Position numbers and translations under genes: made by a program
Notes under the pieces: model-generated
What the model was told of the DNA's origin: nothing
Seen by the model: the letters and a program-made list of their open reading frames with translations, nothing else
Databases searched by the model: none
NCBI RefSeq assembly: GCF_041146795.1
Contig: NC_135187.1
Location: 20,986,556 to 21,050,555 of the forward strand
Length of the DNA stretch: 64,000 nucleotides
Direction of reading: 5' to 3'
Source of the DNA: Maylandia zebra
Taxonomy: Eukaryota > Chordata > Actinopteri > Cichliformes > Cichlidae
Part shown: one piece after another, positions 10,970-42,359 of the stretch
Layout: every line of letters starts with the position of its first letter
How positions within the stretch are numbered: position 1 is the first letter of the stretch

Positions 10970-13900
10970 ATACATGCATGTAAAATGTTTGAATGTAAAT
11001 GTGTTTATAAAACTCTGACTTTAACTTTAAGTTCACGAGAGAATACCTGAGTGAGAGAGATGGAATCAAACGTGGAGAGAGACAGGCAACTAAAAAGACA
11101 TCCAGAGAGGAGAGCTGATGAACATCATCACACAGATCACTTTATGTTGTTAAATTCAGTGTGACATTTGAGCAAGTAGAAATAAGTAACTCAAAAGTTA
11201 CTGCAACAGATCTCATATCGCTCTGTCATCTTCGTTTCACTCTCAGGGTGCCCAGATCCTGGTGTTTCCAGAAGATGGTATTCATGGGTTTAACTTCACT
11301 CGGTCATCCATCATTGGCTACCTGGAAACCATTCCCAACCCTCAGGAGGAGAGCTGGAATCCGTGCACAGAGCCGGAAAGACACAACACTGAGGTTCACA
11401 ATCATATATTTAGATTTTGTGATGGCAAGAAAACTCTACTCTCACAACATCGCACTGTGTCTGAATCTCATCATATTTGATTATGTTTGTGACTCAAAGG
11501 TTCTCCAGAGATTGAGCTGTATGGCTCGTCGTAACAACCTCTACCTGGTGGCCAACATGCCCGACCTGCAACCCTGTCCCCTGAAGACCAGCCCCTCCTC
11601 CACCTGTCCTCCTGATGGGCGCTGGCAGTTCAACACAAATGTGGCTTTCAGGTACATGTTAACTCTTAATATGGATTTCTAGAGAACGGACAAATAAAAG
11701 GTTTATTTTTCTATGACTTATTGTCCACAGATCCAGTGCTTGTGCCTAAATAAAAGAGCAGTTCTCCACATTTCCATCAAAAAATGTTGGCACGACTGCC
11801 AAAAATACCACAGAGTCAAAGTTGAAACTTCTCTTGTCAGTAGCTACTGGAGAAGCTACTGTAAGAAATACCAGCTACACTGAATACAACAACTACAGTG
11901 GTGGAAATAATTATTTGATCCCCTGCCGAATGTGTAATTTTGGTCACATCCAATCAAATGAATGGAAAGAGACAAACTATCAACCAAAAATCCAGAAAAA
12001 ATATTTAGTAATAAATTGATTTTGATGGCATTAAGTTAAATAAATATTTTATCCCCAAGCAAAACTTTATGATTGGCAAAGAAACCCTTTTTGGCAAGCA
12101 GTGGTACAACATTTGTTGTAGTTGGTTACCAAGTTTGCAGATTTCAGGCGGGGGCTTTGGCCCACTCTTCTATACAGAAAGCTTTGAAATCCTTTAGGTT
12201 TCTTGGCTCCTGCTTGGCAATCTGCAGTTTCAGCTCCCTCCTCAGATTTTCTATAAGACTGAGGTCTGGAGCCTGGCTACGCCACTCCCTGACATTAATG
12301 TGCTTCTTCTTCAGCCACTCCTTTGTTGCATTGGTTGTGTGTTTTGGGTCATTGTCATGTCAGGACGACCCATCCACGACCCATCTTCAATGTTCTAGCT
12401 GAAGGAAGGAGGTTATCGTCCAAGGTTTTACAGTACATGACCCTGTTCATTGCCCCCTCAGTACAGTGAAGTTGTCCTGTACCCAGACAAACAGCCCCAA
12501 AGCAAGATGTTTCCACCTCTGTGCTTGACTGTAGCGATTGTGTTCTTTGGTTTAGAGTTAACATTTCTCTTTCTCCAAGCAAAGCGGGTTGATTTTGGTT
12601 TTACATGACCATAGTCATAATCCAGTGACAGTTGTCAGTATTTCCACTGCTGCACAGCAACGATAACGACTGATAATTAATTTGGCAAACTTTACTTTTC
12701 AAATTGTAAACAAATATGGCTTAAAACGACATTTCTGTCGTTGCCACAGTGTAACTCGGTTTAACGCAGCAGCCTGAAGTGTCCATCAAACTGAATAATC
12801 TCATTAGGAACCCATCCTCCTTTGGGCTCCGCCTTCAAACAAAGTTAAAAGTGAGTTGATTCGCACGAACAGGATTTCTCTCCGAGCGCAGAGAGCTGCC
12901 TGCCACAGATTGAAACAGCAGCAGCGCACGCAGAGCAGACATTCGTGTGTGTGATGGCTTCTTTGTGTGTGCAGCTGCAGAGTTCCACGCGCACAGTTGT
13001 CGAATTTACGCGCGAGGAATTTCATTGTGCCCGAAATGATTTGCTCGGATTATGTTTTTGCTCGCACTTTTGTTATGACATAAATATAATTCAGTAATAT
13101 ATCCTGAACTGACTGCATCAGTGAAAAAGAGCTGTTAGTGACCTGCGTAAAATATCCTCTTTCATACAGGTCAGACGGCCTTCTAATTGCACGCTACCAC
13201 AAGCAAAACCTTTTCTTTGAGCAATCCTTTGACACACCTCCAGAAGTTGAAGTCATAACATTTGATACACCTTTTGCTGGGAAGTTTGGCCTCTTCATCT
13301 GCTTTGACATCCTCTTTCATGATCCTGCAGTGGTGCTGGTGGAGATGGTATAAAATATAATCACATACGCACTCAGAATATATATCCAACATTGTTGGGA
13401 TTGACTTTGATATCCATCGTTTCTTCTTTGTGGCTTTTTAAGGGTGTGCGTCAGTTGATCTTTCCAACAGCGTGGATGAATGCGCTCCCCCTGCTGGATT
13501 CAGTTCAGTTTCACAGTGCATTCAGTCTGGGTGCCAACGTCACTCTACTATCTGCCAACATTCGCAATGATCAACGCATCATGAAAGGAAGCGGTATCTA
13601 CACCCCCTTTTCTGCCACCTACCACCATGCCTGGAAGGGAGACCCAGAGGAGGGCAGGCTGCTGGTGGCCAGAGTGCCAGTTTTGGAGCCACTGGAGGTA
13701 AAACAAAGTGCAGCCAAAGAGGTGGAGGCTGGTGGTGTTGAGTCTGCATCATCAGTGGCTACAGACTCTGGACGCTGTCATCAAGACAGCTGTGATGATC
13801 ACTCTCCTGATTCGGTCCATCCCTCTCACTCCACCTTCATCTCATTCATGTTCCACGACCCGTTTACGTTTGTCCTCTTAAACGAGACACAAGGTGACGT

Positions 13901-14392
13901 TAAAGTGTGCAACGGCACTTTCTGCTGCCGCCTGCAGTACAGGTGGTTACTGCAAGACCATAAAGAGCTCTATGCTCTCGGTGCATTTGCAGGACTGCAC
14001 ACCGTTGATGGACGTTATGCACTGCAGGTAGGAATGAAAGAATTTTTAATATTTATAAACTTTTAGAAACTGACCAGGACCCTGCTGACTTTTATTTGTT
14101 ACATGTCAAATATCTACAGGTTTGTGCAGTAGTCCGTTGTGCAGGGTTGGATCAGAACTCTTGTGGACAAGTAGTAGAAGAAGCAGAGTCAAAAATGGAC
14201 TTCCTGTTGGCGGGGAACTTTGACACCAAATACGTGTACCCATCTATTCTGACAAGCCGAATGTTCCTGGAGCAGCCCGAGAGTCTGCAGAAAGCTCCAG
14301 ACGGGAAAGTGACCATGAAACATTCAAACATGAAGGGTGGCCTGGTCACCACCTGCCTGTATGGACGAATGTACCACCTGGACAATGAATAA
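10303..14392 (+). CDS. btd: biotinidase, tandem copy 1
   Basis: Six exons: 10303-10518, 11247-11393, 11500-11651, 13170-13347, 13443-14027, 14120-14392 (516 residues, TAA). Biotinidase is a secreted nitrilase-fold amidase that frees biotin from biocytin and biotinyl peptides. The N-terminus is a signal peptide ([15 protein letters not shown]), followed by [16 protein letters not shown]. The nitrilase triad is present: Glu81 in [10 protein letters not shown], Lys183 in RYHKQNL and Cys216 in [10 protein letters not shown]. Several N-glycosylation sequons occur, and the C-terminal [18 protein letters not shown] block marks biotinidase rather than vanin. I start at 10303 because that ATG is conserved in copy 2; an in-frame ATG at 10273 would add ten residues. 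The neighbouring ankrd28 supports orthology, since BTD and ANKRD28 adjoin in vertebrates. The intron 2 donor is GAG|GTTCAC, weak but shared by both copies. Confidence 0.93.
10938..10967. repeat. (TG)n microsatellite in btd copy 1 intron 1
   Basis: A TG run follows a TATATA tract within the first intron of btd copy 1. Confidence 0.85.
11896..12651 (-). mobile_element. Tc1/mariner element, degenerate and internally deleted
   Basis: It sits in btd copy 1 intron 3. The left end CAGTGGTGGAAATAATTATT follows TA at 11894-11895, as expected for Tc1 insertion. The minus strand carries transposase debris: [20 protein letters not shown] near 12298-12360 (the second-Asp DNDPKHT motif) and, before it, [13 protein letters not shown] and [13 protein letters not shown]. 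The segment between that motif and the end reads in broken frames. The right end (TATTTCCACTG near 12637-12648) is only a partial match, so that boundary is approximate. Confidence 0.7.
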
Positions 14393-14411
14393 AGTTTGGA
14401 GGGATCAGGAA

Positions 14412-14417
14412 AATAAA
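14412..14417 (+). promoter_or_regulatory. poly(A) signal of btd copy 1
   Basis: AATAAA lies 20 bases after the stop codon in a context (GATCAGGAAAATAAAGTTCAGTG-type) conserved at the same place in copy 2. Confidence 0.65.
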
Positions 14418-14454
14418 GTTCAGTGTTATGGATAAGAGCTGTTCTGTGTTCTCC

Positions 14455-14518
14455 ATCTGTATCCATTCCCTTCTACTTATGCTTATCAGGGTAGGCTGGA
14501 GTCTGTCCCAGCTAAAGG
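14455..14518 (-). repeat. fragment of the tRNA-derived retroposon family
   Basis: The bases from TATCCATTCCCTTCTACTTA to GTCTGTCCCAGCT match the 3' part of the retroposons at 18537-18895 and 30321-30665. The fragment interrupts 3' flank sequence that is continuous in btd copy 2, so it arrived after the duplication. Confidence 0.55.
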
Positions 14519-15149
14519 AAAACAAATGTCTTTAGTCATCTGTTACTTGATCTTTTCTGGGTGTTCCTTTCTCAAGGCACAAATTATAAGGAAGAGAATA
14601 TTCAAATGAATCATTCAAATTGATTAAACAATGTTTGTCTCATGCAACTTAATGCTAATTGTGCATTTTTATTTAATTTCCCCCCCCAAAATCTTTTTTT
14701 TTGCACTTTATTTTAAAATGACCTGTGTTAATAACAAAAGCCTATATATGAATTACCCATAAAACTAACCATACCTATGAGCACCATTTCAGGATTGCTC
14801 TCACTCTCTATTACACTCCATTTAGTAAATGAGACCCACACCTTACAATACCCGACATCTAAAATTTATAGGCTGAACATCTTTTAAAGTTACATTATTA
14901 GACGCAACTACAGTAATGTGGTCACAAAGAAGACTGCTTCGTGTTAAGAGACAGATGGTTAATAGAATTGGTTTTATGGATACTATTTGATTCCGTGCAT
15001 TAAAATAGATTTTGTTGTTTTGTCCTTATTAGTGGAAACATATTAGTAGTCCTGCACATATTTGTGTAGTTTTTAGTCAAAAGATGACTCGTGTATTTCC
15101 ATGGACCTGTGAGTTATGAAGGAAAATGTTAAAAGTGTTAAGTCTGCCC

Positions 15150-15310
15150 CTGGTCTGAAACTAACTCATTCACTTCACTGTCTGCAGAGACAGCAGGTGC
15201 TCTTGCTTGCTGTAGGAGGTGTGGTCAGGCCCTCGGAGGGGCAAAGTATCATGAAGCTTTGTGCTTGTTGGAGATATGGTGGTGAGGGATGTACTAAGAG
15301 CCAGCCCATT
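15150..15310 (-). pseudogene. relic of the last ankrd28 coding exon
   Basis: On the minus strand this stretch resembles the C-terminal exon of the intact ankrd28 gene at 21846-22144. The relic reads LHDTLPLRGPDHTSYSKQEH where the gene reads [20 protein letters not shown]. Its continuation SEVNELVSDQ corresponds to [10 protein letters not shown] of the authentic C-terminus. The nucleotide match (GTAGGAGGTGTGGTCAGGCC against GTAGGAGGCGTGGTCAGGCC) makes the homology plain. No other ankrd28 exon is seen between the two btd copies. It lies downstream of btd copy 1 exactly as ankrd28 lies downstream of btd copy 2, which marks it as baggage of the btd tandem duplication. Confidence 0.8.
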
Positions 15311-16466
15311 CCAGTTACCACTGTTCATGCCAAGTATTACTAATGTGGTCCTTCTCTGCAGTTTGAAATACAGTATATAAAGCAATTCTGCAGGGTTTGA
15401 AAGCCACTAATTAGCATGACCACCTTTATTCTTCAATGCGCCTGATATTCTTGTACAAGTTTTCTTGTCATTTCTTTCAGGAATAGTTCTCTCGTTAGCA
15501 CCATCAAGCAAATGCAAAAAACTTCCAAATCAGACAGTCAGTCCCTGAAACTCCATGGCTCAGATGTAAACATGGCAAATAAATAGTCTCATAACACAAC
15601 AGTAAGAAATATAATGAAGCTTTTTTTAAATTAATGTCACATAATATATCATGAAATTCTGTCATGGGACCATTCTGTTACCACGATCCCTCACACTCAA
15701 GCGATCTTGCTACACAAAGAGGTGATGTTTTTTAGTGTGGACACTGAGACTGGACCCTAGTCTTGTTTTATAGCTGCTGATTGGCCTTTGTCACAGCAGC
15801 TGTTTGAATGTGTCCTTGCAGTGTAAACACAAAGTCAATTATTAACGTTTATCAATGCTCTGCTCCACTGAGATAAACTGGTTCACTGGTATGTCCGATA
15901 CACTTATCAACAATTTATCGTACCTGTGTTTAAAATGCCTTTTGCTAAAAGAAAAATATATTATCATGAGAGCCGTGCATTTTATTAAATGTTCCTGTTT
16001 GTGTAGACAATGATTATTTACCAAATTAGTTGACCAAATGAACCCTTATTGTCTACATTTACATGTATTTTGACAGTTACATAACTGTCTCATTATTATA
16101 GCCACACTACACATTTACAACAGGAAATTCTTTTATAGATGTTGTCAATTTATTTTACATTTAAACACATCTGTCTAGGCATATTTATTTTAAAAAATCC
16201 CAGATTATTATTATTATTATTATTATTTCTAGTAAATGCTAATCAAAATCTCTAAAAATACTCAAAACAGAAGGAGCTTAATTTAAAAATGAAAACATTA
16301 CTTTACCCTGTGATTTATTTGCTTGTTGTTGTTTTTTTTCTTCTAAAAACGGGATAGTAATTTTGTCACTGGTACATTATACCTGTGCTTACCCCTCTGG
16401 GATAAGAGTAAATGGCTGTTGTGAAATGGCCTTTTTAATATAACCAGTCATTTAAGAAGTTACAAA
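15311..16466. other. intergenic DNA between btd copies
   Basis: AT-rich sequence with an (ATT)n run at about 16206-16228. I see no coding exon or complete transposon. Confidence 0.5.
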
Positions 16467-16740
16467 TTACAGTGTTGTAGTTGAGGTGTCGAACGGATGG
16501 ATGGTAAAAGCTGTTTTTGAGTCTTGTAGTCCGAGCATACAGACTCCTGTAACATCTGCCAGATGGTAACAAGGAGAACAGCTGACGTGCTGGGTGGCTG
16601 TGGTCCTTGATGATGCTGTGTGCTTTCCGGAGGCACCGTTGAAGATGTCCTGAATGGTAGGAAGCCTCATGCCAGTTATGTGCTCTGCTGCTTTCACGAC
16701 CCTCTGTAGTGATTTACGGCTGCTGGCAGAGCATTCCGTA
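16467..16740 (-). mobile_element. LINE reverse-transcriptase C-terminal fragment
   Basis: The minus strand reads KAAEHITGMRLPTIQDIF, then a shifted continuation with VCMLGLQDSKTAFTIHP. This corresponds to the end of teleost non-LTR retrotransposon polyproteins (TAQRITG..LPSIQDIY...RLLNS). Stops and frame changes show a dead 5'-truncated copy. A related fragment lies at 55148-55440. Confidence 0.6.
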
Positions 16741-17460
16741 CCAAACTGTAATTATTGTGCTACAATAAATTACCTGATAATAAATGAGTCTGATAATAAA
16801 ATGAGTAATAAGATGTTTTGATTTAAGAACTGGGTTTAGCTGAATTATCATAACTTGGTCTAAACTTTAACATAACTCCTCCTTTCACTGGCTGAATTTA
16901 TCGGTTATGTGCAGACGTTTCCGATGGGATATTTTCAAAATAAAAGCTGGGTGTTTATGTATTTTTTCCACTGAAGTCATGTTTCAGTAAAAAAAAAACA
17001 GTCCTAACGAATTCAGTTAAAATGTAAATGTTTATTATTATTATTTTAGCCACACTTTAAATTTATAAAAGGAACCCCATCCCCGCAAAAGAAAAAGAAA
17101 GTTAAAATTTTTACACATAAACAAACATCTAAGCATACATTTCAAACATTTCTATATTCTAAAAGTAAACGATAAATATATGTAATATTTAGTATTATTG
17201 GATGGTTACTTGGTTATTTAAACCACTATAGTTATATATTTCATAGATGAACTTTTCTTTTTCGGTACTAAAATTTTTGTTATTTATTATCATTGAGATT
17301 TTAACTGCACTTTAGTCTTAAAGTTACATGTTACATAAATGTTTAATATTTCTTTAACGTTTTTCTGTCCGGTCACATGCCAATAAAGTTATTTGGGGAA
17401 AAAATTGGGGGGGAAGAGGTCACGAGATAAACCGCAGCGTAACAGGGGCTATTTGTGGGG
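16741..17460. other. intergenic AT-rich DNA upstream of btd copy 2
   Basis: No gene or bounded repeat is recognised. The block that follows from about 17466 is conserved with the btd copy 1 promoter region. Confidence 0.5.
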
Positions 17461-17519
17461 ATATAACACTGTTTGGCACGAGGAGCTTCTTATCACTTTT
17501 TAACTAGAAAATTATCGTC

Positions 17520-17526
17520 TGAGTCA
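17520..17526 (+). promoter_or_regulatory. AP-1-like TGAGTCA in btd copy 2 upstream block
   Basis: Same element and same surroundings as at 10207-10213, about 80 bases before the btd copy 2 ATG. Confidence 0.4.
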
Positions 17527-17607
17527 TCATGCCTCGTGGAAGACTTCTGACCGCTTATTTATGGTCTGTGTTAGCACATAGGTGTCGTGCCTGACGGTGG
17601 AGAAACG

Positions 17608-20600
17608 ATGTTGTTCGTTATAGCTGTTGTCTATGTTTATTTAGCGTCTGTTGTCGGTGTAACTGACTCCACTCCAGACTCGTGGTATGTTGCCGCTGTG
17701 TACGAGCACAAAGTAATCCTGAACCTAGATCCGCGCGTGCCCGTGTCCCGCCACGATGCCCTGCAGCACATGCAGAAAAACCTGGATATCTACGAGGAGC
17801 AGGCAGCCCGGGCAGCCCAGCAGGTATGCACATATTTAAAACAGTATTACTCATTGACCTTTACAGAATTCTGTTGGCATGTCCTTCAAATTAACGAATG
17901 AATTAAATTAAGTCGACTGCAGAAGAAAGTGAAGACGAACAGTGTTCAGAAGCCTTACAGGACCAACCTCTTTTAACCTTGTCACATTTTTCTGTTTTTT
18001 ATGAAAACTGTCAAACTGTGATCTGTCATAGTCAATTTTTAACAGACTTTTTACTGAAGCAGTCATTGCTGCTTCAGAATAGGTATAAAAGCTGTCCACC
18101 CTTTAGTACTACTTAAAACAAGAAATTCTTTATATTGTATCAGCATTATGTTTCTAAGTAAACAACCACTGATTCTTCCCCTGTATAAAGGTGTTTACTT
18201 TCACTGCAACAGATTACTGAATCTTCCTCTCTCTCACTGTCGTCTCTCTCAGGGGGCCCAGATCCTGGTGTTTCCAGAAGATGGTATTCATGGATTTAAC
18301 TTCACTCGATTATCCATCACTAGCTACCTGGAAACCATTCCTGACCCTCAGGAGGAGAGCTGGAATCCATGCATGGAGCCAGAAAGACACAACAACACTG
18401 AGGTTCACAGTCATATATTTCAATCTTGGTGATGGCAAGCACCACAGGCTTAACACTGCTGTGATGTTTTTTTTTCTTGATCAGCACCATGGACTACTGA
18501 GCCAATGTTTGTAGTGGTAAAAGCTAAAGAAAACATCCATCGATCCATTCTTTTCCACTTATCCTTTTCAGGGTCACAGGGGGGCTGGAGCCTATCCCAG
18601 CTGTCTTAGGGCAAGAGGCAGGCACAGGTCGCCAGTCTGTCACCGGGCTAACACATAGACACAGACAGCCACTCGCACTCACACCTATAGGCAATTTTGG
18701 GTTTCCAATTAACCCAACCCCACTAACTGCATGTCGTTGGACTGTGCGAGGAAACCGGTGTACCCAGAGAAAAGCCACGCAAACACGGGGAGAAAATGCA
18801 AACTCCGCATAGAAAGACCCCGGCCTGATGGTGGAACTCAGGATTTTTTTTTTTTTTTTGAGGCAACAGTGCTAACCACCGTGCCACCGTGCTGCCCTAA
18901 AGAAAACATATACAGGATAAATAAAGTTAGACTTACGTTCACAAGATAGAGTGCTGACTTAAACATATAGTGGAACTAATAATTTGTCCACTTTACTGTA
19001 ATACTCTGAATATGAGAATCCAGTTTAAAGTACAGGAAGAGCACTTTTGATAGTCTTTGACTGGGCACTCTTATCTTCAGGGCCCCAGGGGAGCTGACCC
19101 ATCTACTCTGTTGGATGTAACATCTCACTGTGTCTGAATCTCATCATATTTGATTATGTTTGTGACTCAAAGGTTCTCCAGAGATTGAGCTGTATGGCTC
19201 GTCGTAACAACCTCTACCTGGTGGCCAACATGCCCGACCTGCAACCCTGTCCCCTGAAGACCAGCCCCTCCTCCACCTGTCCTCCTGATGGGCGCTGGCA
19301 GTTCAACACAAATGTGGCTTTCAGGTACATGTTAACTCTTAAAATGAAAATGAAGGGAGCGGACAAATAAACACTTCTTTTCTATGGCCTCCTCTCCACA
19401 GATGGAGTGCATGTGTTTGTGCCTAAATAAAGACCAGTTCTCCACAATTCCCACAAAAATGATTGACCCTAGTGCCAAAAACACCAAACATTTCCTGGAG
19501 TCAAAGTTAACACTTCTTGTTTCAATAGCTATAACAGAAACTACTACAAGAACTACCAAGTATAGTAATTATTACAACTCTGAATCAAATATGTCTTCTT
19601 TCATACAGGTCAGATGGTCTTCTGGTGGCACGCTACCACAAACACAACCTATACTTTGAGGCCTCCTGTGACACACCTCCAGAACCTGAAATCATAACAT
19701 TTGACACTCCTTTTGCTGGGAAGTTTGGCCTCTTCATCTGCTTCGACATCCTCTTTCACGATCCTACAGTGCTCCTAGTGCAGAGGGTATAAAATATAAC
19801 CACATATGCACTCAGAGTATATATGTAACATTTTAAAATCTTCTCTGAAATTCAACACTTCTTGTTTGTGCCTTTTTTTTAGGGTGTGCGTCAGTTGATC
19901 TTTCCAACAGCCTGGATGAACCAGCTCCCCCTGCTGGATTCAATCCAGTTTCAGCAGGCATTCAGCCTGGGTGCCAATGTCACCCTACTAGCTGTCAACA
20001 TTCATAATGACAGGCTCATCATGACAGGAAGTGGCATCTACACCCCTTTTTCTGCCACCTACCACCACGCCAGGAAAGGAGACCCAGAGGAGGGCAGGCT
20101 GCTGGTGGCCAGAGTGCCAGTTTTGGAGCCACCTGAGGTTGAGGCTGGTGGTGGTGAGTCAACAATATCAGTGGCTACAGACTCTGGATACTGCTACCAA
20201 GACAACTGTGATGACCCTCCTCCTCCCTCCTACCCCACCTTCATCTCCTCTATGATGTATGACACATTTACATTTGTCCTCTTAAATGAGACACAAGGTG
20301 ACGTTAAAGTGTGCAACGGCACTTTCTGCTGCCGCCTGCAGTACAGGTGGTTACTGCAAGACCATAAAGAGCTCTATGCTCTCGGCGCATTTGCAGGAAT
20401 ACACACAGTCAACGGACGTTACGCACTGCAGGCAAGAATCACATGAATTTTAATATTTCTAAAAAGGTTAAAACTGACAACTCACTATTTTTATTTGCCA
20501 CATGTTAAATATCTACAGGTTTGTGCAGTAGTCCGTTGTGGAGGGTTGGATCAGAGCTCTTGTGGACAGGAAGTGGAAGAAGCAGAGTCTAAAATGGACT

Positions 20601-20791
20601 TCCTGTTGGAGGGGAACTTTGACACCAAATACGTGTACCCATCTATTCTGACAAGCCGACTGGTCCTGGAGCAGCCCGAGAGTCTGGAGAAAGCTGCAGA
20701 CATGAGAGTGACCATAAAACATTCAAACACGAAGGGTGGCCTGGTCACTGCCTGCCTGTATGGACGAATGTACCACCTGGATAATGAATGA
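17608..20791 (+). CDS. btd: biotinidase, tandem copy 2
   Basis: Six exons: 17608-17823, 18253-18402, 19173-19324, 19609-19786, 19883-20431, 20519-20791 (505 residues, TGA). Organisation and catalytic residues match copy 1: Glu81 in [10 protein letters not shown], Lys184 in [10 protein letters not shown], Cys217 in [10 protein letters not shown]. Exon 5 is 36 bases shorter in an acidic, Ser-rich loop, and exon 2 has one extra Asn codon. The codon aligned with the upstream ATG of copy 1 is GTG at 17587, so translation should start at ATG 17608. The exon 5 donor is CAG|GCAAGA, a GC-AG intron, where copy 1 has [16 protein letters not shown] is closer to mammalian biotinidase than copy 1's [10 protein letters not shown], so this copy may keep the more ancestral sequence. 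No disabling mutation is seen. Confidence 0.92.
18537..18895 (-). mobile_element. tRNA-derived retroposon (SINE-like) in btd copy 2 intron 2
   Basis: It is flanked by a perfect 13-base target duplication, CTAAAGAAAACAT, at 18524-18536 and 18896-18908. Read on the minus strand it begins GGCAGCACGGTGGCACGGTGG, continues through tRNA-like A-box and B-box candidates and a fixed body (GTTTGCATTTTCTCC, CTGGGATAGGCTCCAGCC), and ends in GGATCGATGGATG. The variable-length duplication indicates retroposition. Its absence from copy 1 dates it after the btd duplication. Confidence 0.75.
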
Positions 20792-20810
20792 AATTTGGAG
20801 GGATCAGGAA

Positions 20811-20816
20811 AATAAA
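20811..20816 (+). promoter_or_regulatory. poly(A) signal of btd copy 2
   Basis: AATAAA 20 bases after the stop, positionally and contextually identical to that of copy 1. Confidence 0.65.
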
Positions 20817-21628
20817 GTTCAGTGTTATGGTTAAGAACTGCTCCAAACTTCAGCTGTTACACATTTGTTTTATGTCTTATAAAATAAACCAAAACAAATG
20901 TCTTTAATCATCTGTTACTTAATCTTTACAATACAAACATTTCACCATGTAGCATTCATCCTCTGTTTGAATGTTGCATATTCCTCAAAAGGCAATATTT
21001 GATAGTTTCTCTCTCACACACACACTCACACACACACAGTGACAGCCACCTTCTCTTGTCTCTTGTACACAACACAAACATTAAGAAAGTACAGCATTGC
21101 AAGTTATCCATTCCTTGGGCTGCTCATTCAGTTCATCAGTTGTACAGTACATTGGTCTTACATCCACCTGCTGTCACAATCCGCTCTCAACGATTCAATC
21201 TCCACCTGGAATAAATACGTAGGTTTCAATATTGACTTTCTCTCCTAGGAATCAAGAAGTCAATCCCAATCATGAATGCAGCATTATAAGTGTCCCAGAG
21301 TGACAGTCAGTGGCTGCTGTGAAAGCTCAAAGAACTCTGAATAAAATCTCAAGTACAGTAGGGAAAACGCTTCTTCAGCTGGTCCCATAAGATTGTCCCT
21401 CAGTTTCTGTCTTAACAAAGAAAAAAAAAGCAGTCCTCTGAGCTTTTCTTCACCAGATGCTCCATTAGTAAATATGAATGAAAAATCTTTAAAACCACTC
21501 CAGAAAGTATCCTCAAACAGAAAGAGTTCAACATAAAAATAAAAACACTGCTTTAAATTGAAAAGGACGCTGGGCATGTTACTGGTCGTACAGTGATGCC
21601 GTGGAGAAAAAAAAGTGGCAAATTATTC
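20817..21628. other. convergent intergenic region, btd copy 2 to ankrd28
   Basis: Contains a CA-rich stretch near 21013-21040 and otherwise AT-rich sequence without a recognised gene. The two flanking genes converge on it. Confidence 0.5.
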
Positions 21629-21634
21629 TTTATT
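21629..21634 (-). promoter_or_regulatory. candidate poly(A) signal of ankrd28
   Basis: TTTATT on the plus strand is AATAAA in the ankrd28 direction, about 210 bases beyond the stop. Signals further on cannot be excluded. Confidence 0.4.
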
Positions 21635-21845
21635 TTACCAAATTATTACATTAGTGCATCTTTTCCACTGTGTATGCACCTGAAGGAAGCAAGCATGTGG
21701 TTCAGACGAGGATTATTTTTAGATTTGAAGAGACTTACCTAAGAATACTCTGCTTGTATTTACTGCCCTGTCAAGCTTTTGTCAGTAATCTATTAAGGCT
21801 CCTGAGTGGCTGGCTAACCTGCCAGTATTGAGGTTCCACTAGTCC

Positions 21846-41648
<19,803 letters not shown>

Positions 41649-41770
41649 ATTCCTTGAGTTAAGACCAAAGGAGGCAGCAACTCGCACGGGAGTTACTGTA
41701 AATTACCCGGGGTAGACTGAAAGGGAAAAGACGCTCCGCGGCGGCTTCTCCCTCTTCCTGTCACGGACGC
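41649..41770 (-). promoter_or_regulatory. probable ankrd28 main promoter and 5' UTR
   Basis: The sequence just upstream of the ATG becomes GC-rich with several CpGs (GCTCCGCGGCGG near 41731, TCACGGACGC near 41761), unlike the AT-rich flanks. No TATA box is obvious, as expected for a broadly expressed CpG promoter. Transcription start not determinable. Confidence 0.4.
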
Positions 41771-42311
41771 ACTCACTGGGAATACACAGCATCAACTTCC
41801 CCATATTTTCACTGTTATGTATCCCACTTATCAGGGAAATCATCATCTTGTTTCCCATAAACACAAAACGCAGACTCCAGCGCCCTCGCCATATGTCAAT
41901 ATGAATTGTATACTGATTGAAAATAAAGTAGTTTTGTATTAACTACGCTGAGATAAATTCAAAATCACATTTTTTCCTGTTTGTACAGAGTAAAAACAAT
42001 CATTGTGCCACATAGTGTGAAGGCATGAAGCAACTATAGACAAACATATGAAGTAAAATATTTTTTTATTTAATTTTCAGCGTTCAGTATTATAAAAACA
42101 TATAGTTAGGTCAATATATAATTAACAGAAACACAACACCATTTTAAAATTTAATTGGTAACAGAAGCTTATTATTATTATTATAAAATGAATTTGAGAA
42201 CGGAACACCGGCTTTAGTTTAAGGGTAATCACATCATTGTATGTGTTGCATTTGTTTTCTTGAAGGTGAGGAAGTGGAATATTTTGGAATGACTCGTTCT
42301 CAACTCAGTCA

Positions 42312-42353
42312 GTGGGGTGAAGGTGAGTCAAGTGGAAGAACGGAAGTTGTCTT
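42312..42353 (+). repeat. 42-bp perfect inverted repeat, left arm
   Basis: This sequence (GTGGGGTGAAGGTGAGTCAA onward) is the exact reverse complement of 47469-47510, 5.1 kb away. Both arms contain GTGAAG|GTGAGT, an ideal vertebrate splice-donor string. Confidence 0.9.
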
Positions 42354-42359
42354 AGATAG

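Noticed and set aside
12355-12582. 75-codon minus-strand frame in btd copy 1 intron 3
   Set aside because: It is Tc1 transposase debris, not a btd exon or an independent gene.
17618-17854. 78-codon minus-strand frame opposite btd copy 2 exon 1
   Set aside because: Antisense shadow of the real exon; the btd frame has the conserved biotinidase sequence.
20999-21050. CACACA-rich stretch as a CRISPR-like or tandem array
   Set aside because: It is only an imperfect CA microsatellite; nothing in this eukaryotic window forms spacer-repeat arrays.
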